DNA of 64,000 nt from Anaerolineales bacterium (GTDB lineage Bacteria > Chloroflexota > Anaerolineae > Anaerolineales > Villigracilaceae). Location of the stretch: positions 620,001 through 684,000 of the forward strand of contig JAUQXA010000024.1 of NCBI GenBank assembly GCA_030834895.1, in the 5' to 3' direction. Shown piece by piece: positions 16,800 through 25,752 of this stretch. Under the pieces are notes generated by a model. It was not told the origin of the DNA. It saw only the letters and a list, made by a program, of their open reading frames with translations, and ran no database searches. The first letter of the stretch is position 1. Every line of letters starts with the position of its first letter. Made by a program: the position numbers and the translations under genes.

Positions 16800-17693
16800 A
16801 TGAACCGTAAATCTTTAATAACATTTCTGATCATCACCTTCGGCCTTGCCTGGACTTTGTTCTGCATCCCGTTGTTATTCAAAAGCGACCCCCAATCCAC
16901 AACCTACCTGGCCGTCTGGCAAATTTGTTTCATGGCTGCCATGTGGGCGCCTGGGCTGGGTGCCATTTTGGCCACACGGCTGGTGGAAAAACAACCGGTC
17001 ATCAAGACCCTGCGTTTAAACACACTTGGACCAAAACGTTTCTATCTATTAGCCTGGTTCCTGCCCGCCTTGCTCATACTTGCCACCATGGGTGCCAGCA
17101 TCCTGTTCGGCACAGGAACTTTTGATCCAAATTTCACCTTCATACGGGAATCCATGACGAAAGCCGCAGCGGGAACCGCCATGCCGGGCGTTGAAATTTT
17201 AGTGCTGGGGCAGGTTGTATTTGCCCTGACACTTGCGCCATTCATCAACCTGCTCTTTGCCATTGGTGAAGAATTGGGCTGGCGCGGTTTCCTTTTGACC
17301 AGGCTCATGCCTCTCGGTCAATGGAAAGCCATCCTGCTCAGCGGCTTGATCTGGGGCATCTGGCACGCTCCCACCACCCTCTTGTATGGCTATAACTTTC
17401 CACAACATCCCTACCTGGGCGTTTTGTTATTGCCCGCTGGCTTTACTTTACTGGGCATTATCCTTTCCTGGCTTACCCTGAAAACCCGCAGTCCCTGGGT
17501 GGCAGGACTTGGACACGGTGCCTTCAATGCGGTGGCTGGTTTGGCTTTCCTGCTCCTAAAGCCCGGTTTTGACACCGCACTGGCTGGCTCTCCCCTTGGT
17601 CTGGCAGGCTGGATTCCGATGGCAGCGTTGGTTGCCCTGTTGATTTGGACAAGACAGTTGCCGGTGGTCGAACCCGAAGCACAGTCAAGTTAA
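16800..17693 (+). CDS. CPBP family intramembrane metalloprotease
   Basis: A 297-aa, eight-helix membrane protein, third CPBP copy. Motif 1 is GEELGWRGFLLTRL near residue 160, motif 2 is WGIWHAPTTLL and motif 3 is LGHGAFNAVAG. It belongs to the longer CPBP subtype and resembles the copy at 33794-34642 (GEEAGWRGFALPRL, WNFWHLPLWLL). It stands alone between repeat copies 6 and 7, as a single-gene unit. Confidence 0.88.
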   Translation: MNRKSLITFLIITFGLAWTLFCIPLLFKSDPQSTTYLAVWQICFMAAMWAPGLGAILATRLVEKQPVIKTLRLNTLGPKRFYLLAWFLPALLILATMGASILFGTGTFDPNFTFIRESMTKAAAGTAMPGVEILVLGQVVFALTLAPFINLLFAIGEELGWRGFLLTRLMPLGQWKAILLSGLIWGIWHAPTTLLYGYNFPQHPYLGVLLLPAGFTLLGIILSWLTLKTRSPWVAGLGHGAFNAVAGLAFLLLKPGFDTALAGSPLGLAGWIPMAALVALLIWTRQLPVVEPEAQSS

Positions 17694-17709
17694 TTCCGAA
17701 ACCGTTCAG

Positions 17710-17757
17710 CCTGTCCGCTTGACCAGTCCAAAACTCCCCCCGCGGACGGGGAGTTTT
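17710..17757 (+). repeat. 3'-end two-hairpin repeat, copy 7
   Basis: CCTGTCCGCTTGACCAGTCC, then AAAACTCCCCCCGCGGACGGGGAGTTTTC. It starts 16 bp after the CPBP stop. Confidence 0.85.
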
Positions 17758-17800
17758 CATTTACAAGGCTTTATCATGACATTGAAAAAAGGAGACAAAA

Positions 17801-18688
17801 ATGAAGCAACAACTCACACTAAACTGGCTTATTCCCCTCATCGTCATCCTGACCCTGGTCGCCGCTGGTGTTGGTCTTTTTTGGATGGACGGGAGTGACC
17901 CACATCCCTTTACAACAGTGCATGGTGAGACGGTCGATATCTACGGAAAGGGATTGTACTCTCACGATACAGTCTTTTCCGCCTCCACCACACGCGGCAC
18001 AGACATGGTCACGCTCTTTGTGGGACTTCCCCTGCTTCTCGTATCCTTCGCACTTTATCGTCGCGGCTCCCTGCGCGGCGGGTTGATGTTATCCGGTGTC
18101 CTCGCGTATTTCCTCTATTACGGCGCCTCACTGGGACTTGACAAAGCCTATAACAGTCTCTTCCTCGTTTACATCGCGCTGTTCTCGGCTTGCTTCTACG
18201 CCTTCGTCATCGCGTTCACTGCAATTGACCTGACCCAATTATCCAGCCGCGTTTCGAACCGTCTGCCGGTGCGAGGAATGGCGATCTTCATGTTCATTGT
18301 CGGGATTGGGCTGGCGTTCATCTGGCTCAGCGACATCGTGACGGCTTTGCTCAACGACAGCATTCCCGCCGCGCTGGGTTCGTCCACAACACCGGTGACC
18401 TACACCATTGACGTCGGGATTATAGCCGTGGCTTGCGTCCTTGCGGGCGCGCAACTTCTCCGCCGCGAGCCTTCGGGCTACCTGCTGTTTGCCGTTTTGA
18501 GTATCATGCTCATTCAGGTTGGGGCAATGGTGATTGGGCAGACCATCATGGAGATGGCCGCTGGAATCAAACTTACACCGGGCGAACTGATAGGGAAATC
18601 CGCATCATTCATCGTCATGGCTGGTGCGGCAACCTGGTTGACAGCCATTCTCTTCAAGAATATTTTTGAATCGAAGGGAATTAAGTAG
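17801..18688 (+). CDS. Multi-pass membrane protein, paralog B
   Basis: A 295-aa relative of the protein at 15534-16391 with the same layout: N-terminal helix, outside loop (FTTVHGETVDIYGKGLY), then six or more helices. An AAAGGAG site precedes the ATG. The gene is followed with no gap by the SRPBCC gene. Function unknown; sequence divergence suggests an old duplication. Confidence 0.7.
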   Translation: MKQQLTLNWLIPLIVILTLVAAGVGLFWMDGSDPHPFTTVHGETVDIYGKGLYSHDTVFSASTTRGTDMVTLFVGLPLLLVSFALYRRGSLRGGLMLSGVLAYFLYYGASLGLDKAYNSLFLVYIALFSACFYAFVIAFTAIDLTQLSSRVSNRLPVRGMAIFMFIVGIGLAFIWLSDIVTALLNDSIPAALGSSTTPVTYTIDVGIIAVACVLAGAQLLRREPSGYLLFAVLSIMLIQVGAMVIGQTIMEMAAGIKLTPGELIGKSASFIVMAGAATWLTAILFKNIFESKGIK

Positions 18689-19300
18689 ATGAAAAAGTTT
18701 TTGAAAATCATTGGCATCCTTGCCACAGTGTTCGTGGCAGTCGTCATACTCCTCACTCCGTCGATGGATCGCTGGGGCGCGACCGATGCAGAGGTCAACG
18801 CGACCTTCCCTGGCGACGAGTTGGTCCCCGCTCCCGCCAGTTTCGTCAACCGCGCGGTAACGATCAATGCCAATCCCGAAGATATCTACCCCTGGCTATT
18901 GCAACTCGGCGCAGACAAGGGCGGGCTATACAGTTACACCGCCTTTGAAGGTCTCATCAACTGCCCAATGACCAACGCTGACCGCATCCATGAGGAATGG
19001 CAGGGTTTGGAAGTTGGTGACGAAGTGAAGATGTGCGTCACCGACCCCGCCCCGCCGCCTTACATCGTGGCACAAATTCTCCCCAACGAAGCTCTCGTGA
19101 TGGGACATCAGGAAAACGGTGAATGGGTCGATCTGTGGCAGTTCGTCCTCGTCCCGCAGACAGATGGTTCCACCCGACTAATCCTGCGGACACGCACCAT
19201 GATGGTCGGCGGGTTTTGGGATATCATCCACCCCGGAGTTTTCGTCATGGAGCGCGGATTACTTCTCGGAGTCAAGGAACGCGCCGAGAACATACAGTAA
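18689..19300 (+). CDS. SRPBCC-fold protein with N-terminal membrane anchor
   Basis: A 203-aa protein with an N-terminal hydrophobic segment (residues 4-24), then a START-like ligand-binding domain: AVTINANPEDIYPWLLQLGADKGGLYSY, EEWQGLEVGDEV, and a C-terminal RTRTMMVGGFWDIIHPGVFVMERGLL helix. It starts one base after paralog B's stop. Ligand unknown. Confidence 0.72.
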   Translation: MKKFLKIIGILATVFVAVVILLTPSMDRWGATDAEVNATFPGDELVPAPASFVNRAVTINANPEDIYPWLLQLGADKGGLYSYTAFEGLINCPMTNADRIHEEWQGLEVGDEVKMCVTDPAPPPYIVAQILPNEALVMGHQENGEWVDLWQFVLVPQTDGSTRLILRTRTMMVGGFWDIIHPGVFVMERGLLLGVKERAENIQ

Positions 19301-19312
19301 GGAAAACCGATC

Positions 19313-20173
19313 ATGAGAAAGAATCAAACCAGCATGACCGCCATCGGCATTGCAATTGTGCGTGGCATCGAGTCCGAAAAGCCCGAAGGCGAACGGATTT
19401 GTTACGATCCGTATGCGCGTCAATTTACAGGCGGATTCCTTTATAATTTCGTGCGCTTTTTCGACAAACTCGGCTACAGCGAAAGGAAAGGTCCCGGCGT
19501 GATGGGCTTTCTGACCGTGCGCGAGCGGCATATTGACGAATTCCTTAAAGGGCAGCTTCAAGCGGGGGCGGGACAGGTGGTCATCCTCGGCGCCGGATTG
19601 GACGCGCGCGCCTATCGCTTTGACGAACTTAAAAAGATTCGCGTTTTTGAAGTGGATCATCCGGCTTCACAAGCCAGCAAAAAGGAAAAGGTCAAACGGA
19701 TTTTCGGAGAACTCCCCGCCCACGTCACGTACGTTTCAATTGACTTCAATTTAGAATCACTCGAACAACGGCTCACGGAAAGCGATTATGACAAATCTCT
19801 CAAGACCCTCTTCATCTGGCAAGGCGTGACCCAATACCTCATGCCCGAAGCGGTGGACTCCACCCTGGCATTCATCGCCCGGCACTCCCCCGCTGGAAGC
19901 TCGGTCATCTTCGATTACATGTATCCGACCCTGCTGGATGGCACGATCAAACGCGGCGAGGTTAATAACATGCGCTCCAAACGTTGGGCAAGCGGAGAAA
20001 TGCTCGTCTTCGGAATTCCCGAAGGCACAGCGACCGCCTATCTCGAACAGCGTGGCTTTATCGACGTGAAGGACGCCGACAGCAAATTCCTGCATGACGC
20101 CTATTTCCACGGCAAAAATGCCAGCCGCACTGTTGCGCACGGATATGCAATTGCCTCTGCTATGGTGAAATGA
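19313..20173 (+). CDS. SAM-dependent methyltransferase, leucine carboxyl methyltransferase-like family
   Basis: A 286-aa class I methyltransferase of the LCM/TIGR00027 type. Clear marks are the N-terminal YDPYARQFTGG, the SAM-binding VVILGAGLDARAYRF near residue 85, the acidic EVDHPASQASKKEKV and WQGVTQYLMPEAVDSTL. Members methylate carboxyl or hydroxyl groups of secondary metabolites; the substrate is unknown. The stop codon is followed at once by repeat copy 8. Confidence 0.88.
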   Translation: MRKNQTSMTAIGIAIVRGIESEKPEGERICYDPYARQFTGGFLYNFVRFFDKLGYSERKGPGVMGFLTVRERHIDEFLKGQLQAGAGQVVILGAGLDARAYRFDELKKIRVFEVDHPASQASKKEKVKRIFGELPAHVTYVSIDFNLESLEQRLTESDYDKSLKTLFIWQGVTQYLMPEAVDSTLAFIARHSPAGSSVIFDYMYPTLLDGTIKRGEVNNMRSKRWASGEMLVFGIPEGTATAYLEQRGFIDVKDADSKFLHDAYFHGKNASRTVAHGYAIASAMVK

Positions 20174-20174
20174 A

Positions 20175-20223
20175 CCTGTCCACTTGACCAGTTCAAGACT
20201 CCCCCCGTGGCGGGGGAGTTTTT
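20175..20223 (+). repeat. 3'-end two-hairpin repeat, copy 8
   Basis: Starts 1 bp after the methyltransferase stop: CCTGTCCACTTGACCAGTTC, then AGACTCCCCCCGTGGCGGGGGAGTTTTT. Closest to the family consensus. Confidence 0.85.
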
Positions 20224-20260
20224 GCTTAAAGGCGACTATCCTTGCATACAGGAGATAAAT

Positions 20261-21187
20261 ATGAAACTTATCCAGAGAAAATACAAACATGACAATGACC
20301 AATGGAAAATCCGACAGTTTTTGCGTGAGGTCTTCCTGCTGAACAATCGTCATGAATTTTCCTGGCCGCTTTATCGGTGGGACTATTGGCGCTGGCACGT
20401 CAACGAGAACATTTTCAAGTTCAACCTCGAAGCCGCAGTTTTCCTTTGGGAAACCACAGACGGAAAACTCGCGGCGGCGCTCCACCCTGACGGTGCAGGC
20501 GAAGCGTTTTTAGATGTGCATCCAGATTTCCGTACGCCCGAACTCGAAGTTGAGATGATGTCGGTGGCGGAAACCCAGTTTGCCACCACCCATACCGAAT
20601 GCTGCCAGCGGCTTGTCCTTTGGGCACACGCCTCGGATCCTCTGCGAGGGGATTTACTCATTCGTCGCGGATACAAAAAAGGTAAATATCCCGAATACCA
20701 GCGCCGTCGGGACATGCGCGAACCCATTCCCGATTTTCAACCCGCAGAGGGATACGCCATCCGCGCCCTCGGCAATGAAAACGAACACCCCAGTCGCAGT
20801 TGGGTCTCATGGAAGGCCTTTCATCCCGATGAGCCGGACGAAAAATACGAAGGCTGGGACTGGTACCGCAATGTCCAACGCGCGCCACTCTATCGCCGCG
20901 ACCTCGACTTGATTGCAGTTGCCCTCAACGGGGAGCACGCCGCATTCGCCACGCTTTGGTATGACGATATGACCCGCACCGCCGCCTTCGAGCCTGTCGG
21001 CACACACCCTGATCACCGGCGCAAGGGACTCGGCAAGGCGCTCATGGCGGAAGGCTTGCGCCGTGTCCATGACCTGGGAGCCACGCTCTGCACCGTCAAC
21101 TCGTATTCGGAACAGGCAGGCAACTTATACGCTTCGATGGGCTTCGTCGAGTACGACTTGAACGAACCTTGGGTCAAGGAATGGTAG
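20261..21187 (+). CDS. GNAT family N-acetyltransferase
   Basis: A 308-aa protein with a diverged N-terminal half and a C-terminal GNAT domain (about residues 150-305). Motif A is GTHPDHRRKGLGKALM, the acetyl-CoA pyrophosphate loop, followed by VNSYSEQAGNLYASMGF. ATG 20261 follows CAGGAGATAAAT; a longer open frame runs back into repeat copy 8 and is rejected. It closes the repeat-punctuated array. Substrate unknown. Confidence 0.87.
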   Translation: MKLIQRKYKHDNDQWKIRQFLREVFLLNNRHEFSWPLYRWDYWRWHVNENIFKFNLEAAVFLWETTDGKLAAALHPDGAGEAFLDVHPDFRTPELEVEMMSVAETQFATTHTECCQRLVLWAHASDPLRGDLLIRRGYKKGKYPEYQRRRDMREPIPDFQPAEGYAIRALGNENEHPSRSWVSWKAFHPDEPDEKYEGWDWYRNVQRAPLYRRDLDLIAVALNGEHAAFATLWYDDMTRTAAFEPVGTHPDHRRKGLGKALMAEGLRRVHDLGATLCTVNSYSEQAGNLYASMGFVEYDLNEPWVKEW

Positions 21188-21206
21188 GTTGGTAAAACTT
21201 AGTTGT

Positions 21207-21254
21207 GACTTCAGTCGCACTTGCCACATAAAGTAACGACCGAAGCCGTCACTA
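21207..21254. repeat. Imperfect inverted repeat between GNAT and kinase genes
   Basis: GTTGTGACTTCAGTCG on the left is roughly mirrored by CGACCGAAGCCGTCACTAC on the right. It resembles a decayed palindromic element and may end the GNAT transcript. No T-run. Confidence 0.45.
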
Positions 21255-21305
21255 CAAAACAAATTTCGTTTACAATTCCCGCAATCTAACCCTTTCGAGA
21301 GTCTC

Positions 21306-24300
21306 ATGCGCCGTCACCTACTCATCTCGTTACTCGTTACTTTTCTACTCCTCCCTTCTCCAATTTCCGTTCTTTCCGCCCCACCAGCCGTGACCTTCGC
21401 CTCTGGTGCAAGTTTGCGCTTCGAGCATCTCACTATTGATGATGGACTCACACAAAATGCGGGTCTCGCCATGTTGCAGGACGGCGCGGGTTACCTATGG
21501 ATCGGCACACAGGACGGATTGAACCGCTACGACGGTTATGATTTCACTCAATTCAAACACGATCCAGATAACCCCGATTCCCTTGGATATAACAGCATCA
21601 TCTCCTTGTACGAAGACTTGGACGGCTACCTTTGGGTTGGGACCTGGGGCGGCGGACTGGACCGTTTCGACGCAAAGACTTCTATTTTCACTCACTACGC
21701 ACCGAATTCCGAAGACCCAGGCGCAATTATCAATCCAATCGTCACCTCCATCGTTGAAGATGGAGATGGCGGTTTGTGGGTTGGGACCCTCGGCGGGTTG
21801 GACCGCTTCGACCCAACCACGGGAAAATTTACCCATGTCAACAATGACCCGATCTCCGTCATCCAGCCCGCAGACGATGGCACGCTTTGGATCGGCACAG
21901 GCGCGTTCAGCGTCACAGGCATGGGGCTTTATCAATTCAACCCCGCCACAAACACATCCGAGCCCATGCGCCCAAAAGGTGAATGTTTTCAGTCTCCCAA
22001 TATCTCGAACATTTTGACTGATGCACAGGACAATTTGTGGATTTCGTATGGCGGCTATGGTGTGACAGGCGGCGGGATCGACCACTACAACCCCAAAAGC
22101 GGCAAGTGCACACACTTCGACAGCGCACAAACCTCCGACAACCAGATTACCGATAACAATATCACCGATCTGCTTATCGACCTTAACGGTTCGCTATGGG
22201 CGACCAGTTGGTCAGGCGGCGTGTGGCGGTTTCCATCCATCCTATCGAAAGGCTTTGCTGTCATTCACCATGAACCCTCCGACCCTGAAAGTCTTTCCAA
22301 CGACAACACCTTCAGCATCCTGCAAGACCGCTCTGGTGTCATCTGGATTGGGACGTTAAGCGCAGGGGTCAACAAATTCAATCTCGATACGCTTCAATTC
22401 CGCACCTATCGTCATAATGCCTCCGACCCCGAAAGCCTTGCCAGTAACCACGTTGGCGCATTCGCTGAAACGCCCGATGGCATGATGTGGGTCGGCACGT
22501 GGGAAAATGGACTGGAACGTTTCGACCCAATTACCGGTAAATTTACAAGTTATCGCAATGACCCCAATGACCCGCAAAGCCTCTCCAGCGATCTGGTCAT
22601 GTCGCTGCTGGCGGATGACGACGGCGCGGTTTGGGTTGGCACACTCGGCGGTGGAATAAATCACTTCAACCCCCGCACCGAAAAATTCACCCGTTACCAA
22701 AACAACCCCAATGACCCTGCCAGCCTGCTCGAGAATCAAGTTACTTACATCATGCGCGACCCCGACGGGCGGCTGTGGGTTGCCAACTTCCTCGGTCTTT
22801 CACGGCTCGACCCTGGCGCGAGCAGATTCGTCAACTACCCGATGAGCGCGCCTCCCGTTTCGTTGAAAGTCATCGAGGATGAATTGTGGATCGGGACCTG
22901 GGGCGGCGGTGTTTCGCGTCTCGCGCTCGACGCCCCGAATCTTGATCCCGACCGGGCAATTTTTACCACGCTGCTGCATGATCCCGCGAACCCCAACTCG
23001 TTGAGCGAGAACAGCGTTTGGGGAATTCAGCAAACAGCCGACGGCATGATCTGGCTTGGCACGCAGGGTGGATTGAACCGCTACAACCCGAAGACAGGCG
23101 ACTTCAAGGTTTACAACGAAAAGGACGGACTCCGTAACTCCACCATTCTCACAGTCAACCTCGACAAACAGGGCTTCCTCTGGCTGACCACCAACAACGG
23201 GCTGGCAAAGTTCGACCCACAGGCCGGAACCTTCCGCATCTACGACAAAAACGACGGCTTGCAGGGCAACGAGTTCAACTCCAACGCGGCATTCGCAAGT
23301 TCCAGGACAGGTGAAGTATACGTTGGCGGCGTGAATGGATTTAGCATCTTCGACCCAACGGAATTGCGCGATAACATTGTCCCGCCCAACGTGGTCATCA
23401 CCGACTTTTCGATCTTCAACACGCCTCAACCCTTCGACTCGAGCAAACCCATTCGTTTGAGCTACAACCACAATTTTATCTCGTTCGAATTTGCCGCGCT
23501 CGATTTTCAGTCGCCGCAGAAGAATCTATATGCCTACAAACTCGAAGGTTTCGACAAGGATTGGGTACAGGCCGGCACGCGCAACTATGTCAGTTACACC
23601 AACCTGCCCGGCGGAAATTACACCTTCCGCGTCAAAGCCGCCAACAGCGACGGCATCTGGAACGAAGAGGGCACGTCGCTCAAATTGATCGTTATCCCGC
23701 CGTTTTGGCAAACCCTGCCGTTTCAACTTGGAGTCGCTGCCGGGTTGATTCTGCTTGTCGTCGCAGGGACCCAGCGCCGGTTGCGGGTGGTGCGCGAGCA
23801 AAACGCCCGCCTGCAGAAAGTGGTGGACGAGCAGCAAAGAGTCGAAACCGAGTTACGCGAATCCGAAGCGCGCTTCCGTGCGATGTTCGAGAACGCCGCG
23901 GTTGGAATCAGCATCATCTCTCCCGAAGGAAAAACGCTGGCGGTGAACCCCACGCTGGTGAAGTTATCGGGACGCACCGAAGCCGAATTGATCGAACTTG
24001 GCGGACGCGGCGTAACCTACCCCGAAGACCGGAATGTCGGCATGGCGGAATTTCACGAAATTCTGGAGGGCAAGCGCGAGAATTATCAGGTCGAAAAACG
24101 CTATGTGCATGAAGATGGCAGAGTCCATTGGATGCGACAGAGCGTTTCGGCGGTTCGAGACGAAGCGGGGAAGGTTCGATACATGATCGTGATTGCCGAG
24201 GATATCGACCAACGCAAGCGAGCCCGCGAGGAATTGCGCGAATCCGAGGCGCGCTTCCGCGCCATGTTCGATAACGCCGCCATCGGTATTGCGCTCATCG

Positions 24301-25721
24301 GTCTGGACCGCCGCCCGATTGCGGTCAATGAGGCTCTCATCCAGATGACAGGGTACAGTCGCGAAGAAGGCGAAAAAATGAGTGGCGCAGACCTGACGTA
24401 TCCACCCGATGCGGAGATTGGCGCAGAGGAGCGTCAGGCGGTGCTGGATAATAAACTCGACGTGTTCCAGGTCGAAAAGCGTTATGTCCACAAGGATGGT
24501 CATATCTTCTGGGTAAGAATCACGAGCTCGGTGGTGCGCGACGCGGATGGCAAACCAAAATACATCGTGGCAATGACCGAGAATATCGATGAGCAGAAAC
24601 GCAAATCCGAAGAGCTACGCGAATCTGAGGCACGCTTCCGCTCGATGTTCGACAATGCCGCCGTCGGCGTGGCAGTGATGACACTCGATCGACACATCAC
24701 GCAGATCAACCAGAGGGCATCTCGCCTGACGGGATACACACAGGAAGAGATTAGCCAGATAGACCCGTCCATGCTGGCGGTGAAGGAAGACCGTTTCGTG
24801 GACCGCCACTTGTTCGTCGAACTCGCGGAAGGCAAACGCGACCAATACACCGTCGAGAAACGCTACATCCGAAAGGATGGCAGCATCTTCTGGGGACGCG
24901 TGAATTTCTCATCCGTCCACGGGGTGGACGGCAAGCCGCTTTACACTATTGGCATAATTGAAGATATCAGCGAGGAAAAACGCGCCGCCGAACGTCTCGC
25001 CGCGCAGGAAGCCGAACACCGCCGACAGTTGGAACAACGAATCGCCGAACGCACCAAGGAATTGAACTTTGCAAACGAACGTCTGCGTGAAAAAGCCGCA
25101 CAGGACGCCGTCGCCGCCGAACGCACCCGCCTCGCCCGTGATCTGCACGACGCCGTGACCCAGACTCTCTTTTCCACAACCCTTATCGCGGATGTGCTGC
25201 CCGATATTTGGGAGATGAATCGACCCGAGGGGAAACGCCGCCTCGAAGAGCTACGGCAACTGACCCGTGGCGCGCTGGCGGAAATGCGCACCCTGCTGGT
25301 GGAACTCCGCCCGAACGCATTGGTTGAGGTCCCGTTGCCGACTTTGCTCCGTCAGTTGACCGAAGCCTTGTCAGGTCGCGCCCGCATCAACATCCAGCTT
25401 AGCGCCGAAGGAGAGCGCAAGCTTCCCGCCGACGTACAGATCAGCTTATATCGCATCGCACAAGAAGCATTAAACAATGTCTTCAAGCACGCAAAAGCCA
25501 GCGAAGCGGTCGTCACCCTGCGCATGGGCGAGGTTGTCCGCCTGACCGTGGCAGACAACGGCTCGGGCTTCGACCCGTCCACAGTCACCGCCGACCATCT
25601 CGGCGTGAAGATCATGCGCGAACGCTCCGATGCCATCGGTGCAAAACTCAGTATCTACAGCGAACCTGGCGAAGGGACGCAAATTTCGGTGGTATGGCAA
25701 TCACCCGTAGGGGCGGGGTAA
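21306..25721 (+). CDS. Hybrid sensor histidine kinase: two-component beta-propeller, Y_Y_Y, three PAS, HisKA_3, HATPase
   Basis: A 1471-aa membrane kinase. A signal peptide (residues 1-25) leads into a large periplasmic propeller (about 30-735) made of repeats of the type LWVGTWGGGLDRFDPKTGKFT. Then come a Y_Y_Y domain (about 738-795), one transmembrane helix (about 800-820), three tandem PAS domains each opening ELRESEARFR.MF.NAA (about 852, 977, 1102), a coiled coil, HisKA_3 with the phosphoacceptor His1281 in RDLHDAVTQ, and a C-terminal HATPase (ALNNVFKHAKA, DNGSGFDPS). The propeller type often senses polysaccharide breakdown products. The partner regulator is directly downstream. Its last four codons and stop lie in a palindromic repeat. 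Confidence 0.93.
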   Translation: MRRHLLISLLVTFLLLPSPISVLSAPPAVTFASGASLRFEHLTIDDGLTQNAGLAMLQDGAGYLWIGTQDGLNRYDGYDFTQFKHDPDNPDSLGYNSIISLYEDLDGYLWVGTWGGGLDRFDAKTSIFTHYAPNSEDPGAIINPIVTSIVEDGDGGLWVGTLGGLDRFDPTTGKFTHVNNDPISVIQPADDGTLWIGTGAFSVTGMGLYQFNPATNTSEPMRPKGECFQSPNISNILTDAQDNLWISYGGYGVTGGGIDHYNPKSGKCTHFDSAQTSDNQITDNNITDLLIDLNGSLWATSWSGGVWRFPSILSKGFAVIHHEPSDPESLSNDNTFSILQDRSGVIWIGTLSAGVNKFNLDTLQFRTYRHNASDPESLASNHVGAFAETPDGMMWVGTWENGLERFDPITGKFTSYRNDPNDPQSLSSDLVMSLLADDDGAVWVGTLGGGINHFNPRTEKFTRYQNNPNDPASLLENQVTYIMRDPDGRLWVANFLGLSRLDPGASRFVNYPMSAPPVSLKVIEDELWIGTWGGGVSRLALDAPNLDPDRAIFTTLLHDPANPNSLSENSVWGIQQTADGMIWLGTQGGLNRYNPKTGDFKVYNEKDGLRNSTILTVNLDKQGFLWLTTNNGLAKFDPQAGTFRIYDKNDGLQGNEFNSNAAFASSRTGEVYVGGVNGFSIFDPTELRDNIVPPNVVITDFSIFNTPQPFDSSKPIRLSYNHNFISFEFAALDFQSPQKNLYAYKLEGFDKDWVQAGTRNYVSYTNLPGGNYTFRVKAANSDGIWNEEGTSLKLIVIPPFWQTLPFQLGVAAGLILLVVAGTQRRLRVVREQNARLQKVVDEQQRVETELRESEARFRAMFENAAVGISIISPEGKTLAVNPTLVKLSGRTEAELIELGGRGVTYPEDRNVGMAEFHEILEGKRENYQVEKRYVHEDGRVHWMRQSVSAVRDEAGKVRYMIVIAEDIDQRKRAREELRESEARFRAMFDNAAIGIALIGLDRRPIAVNEALIQMTGYSREEGEKMSGADLTYPPDAEIGAEERQAVLDNKLDVFQVEKRYVHKDGHIFWVRITSSVVRDADGKPKYIVAMTENIDEQKRKSEELRESEARFRSMFDNAAVGVAVMTLDRHITQINQRASRLTGYTQEEISQIDPSMLAVKEDRFVDRHLFVELAEGKRDQYTVEKRYIRKDGSIFWGRVNFSSVHGVDGKPLYTIGIIEDISEEKRAAERLAAQEAEHRRQLEQRIAERTKELNFANERLREKAAQDAVAAERTRLARDLHDAVTQTLFSTTLIADVLPDIWEMNRPEGKRRLEELRQLTRGALAEMRTLLVELRPNALVEVPLPTLLRQLTEALSGRARINIQLSAEGERKLPADVQISLYRIAQEALNNVFKHAKASEAVVTLRMGEVVRLTVADNGSGFDPSTVTADHLGVKIMRERSDAIGAKLSIYSEPGEGTQISVVWQSPVGAG

Positions 25722-25733
25722 CCCCGCCCCTAC
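25707..25733. repeat. GC-rich palindrome overlapping the kinase stop codon
   Basis: Perfect 13-bp stem, GTAGGGGCGGGGT / ACCCCGCCCCTAC, one-base loop. It supplies the last codons and the TAA of the kinase gene and ends 8 bp before the regulator's AAGGAG site. A related, longer-looped copy is at 53507-53566. Confidence 0.85.
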
Positions 25734-25752
25734 CATGCCCCAAGGAGAAAAC

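Noticed and set aside
7566..20223. Integron cassette array with attC sites
   Set aside because: The layout is suggestive, but the repeats lack the paired RYYYAAC/GTTRRRY core sites of attC and no integrase gene is seen. The second hairpin is a normal terminator shape.
7566..20223. CRISPR array
   Set aside because: Repeat spacing is 0.9-3.5 kb with genes between, and copies are imperfect.
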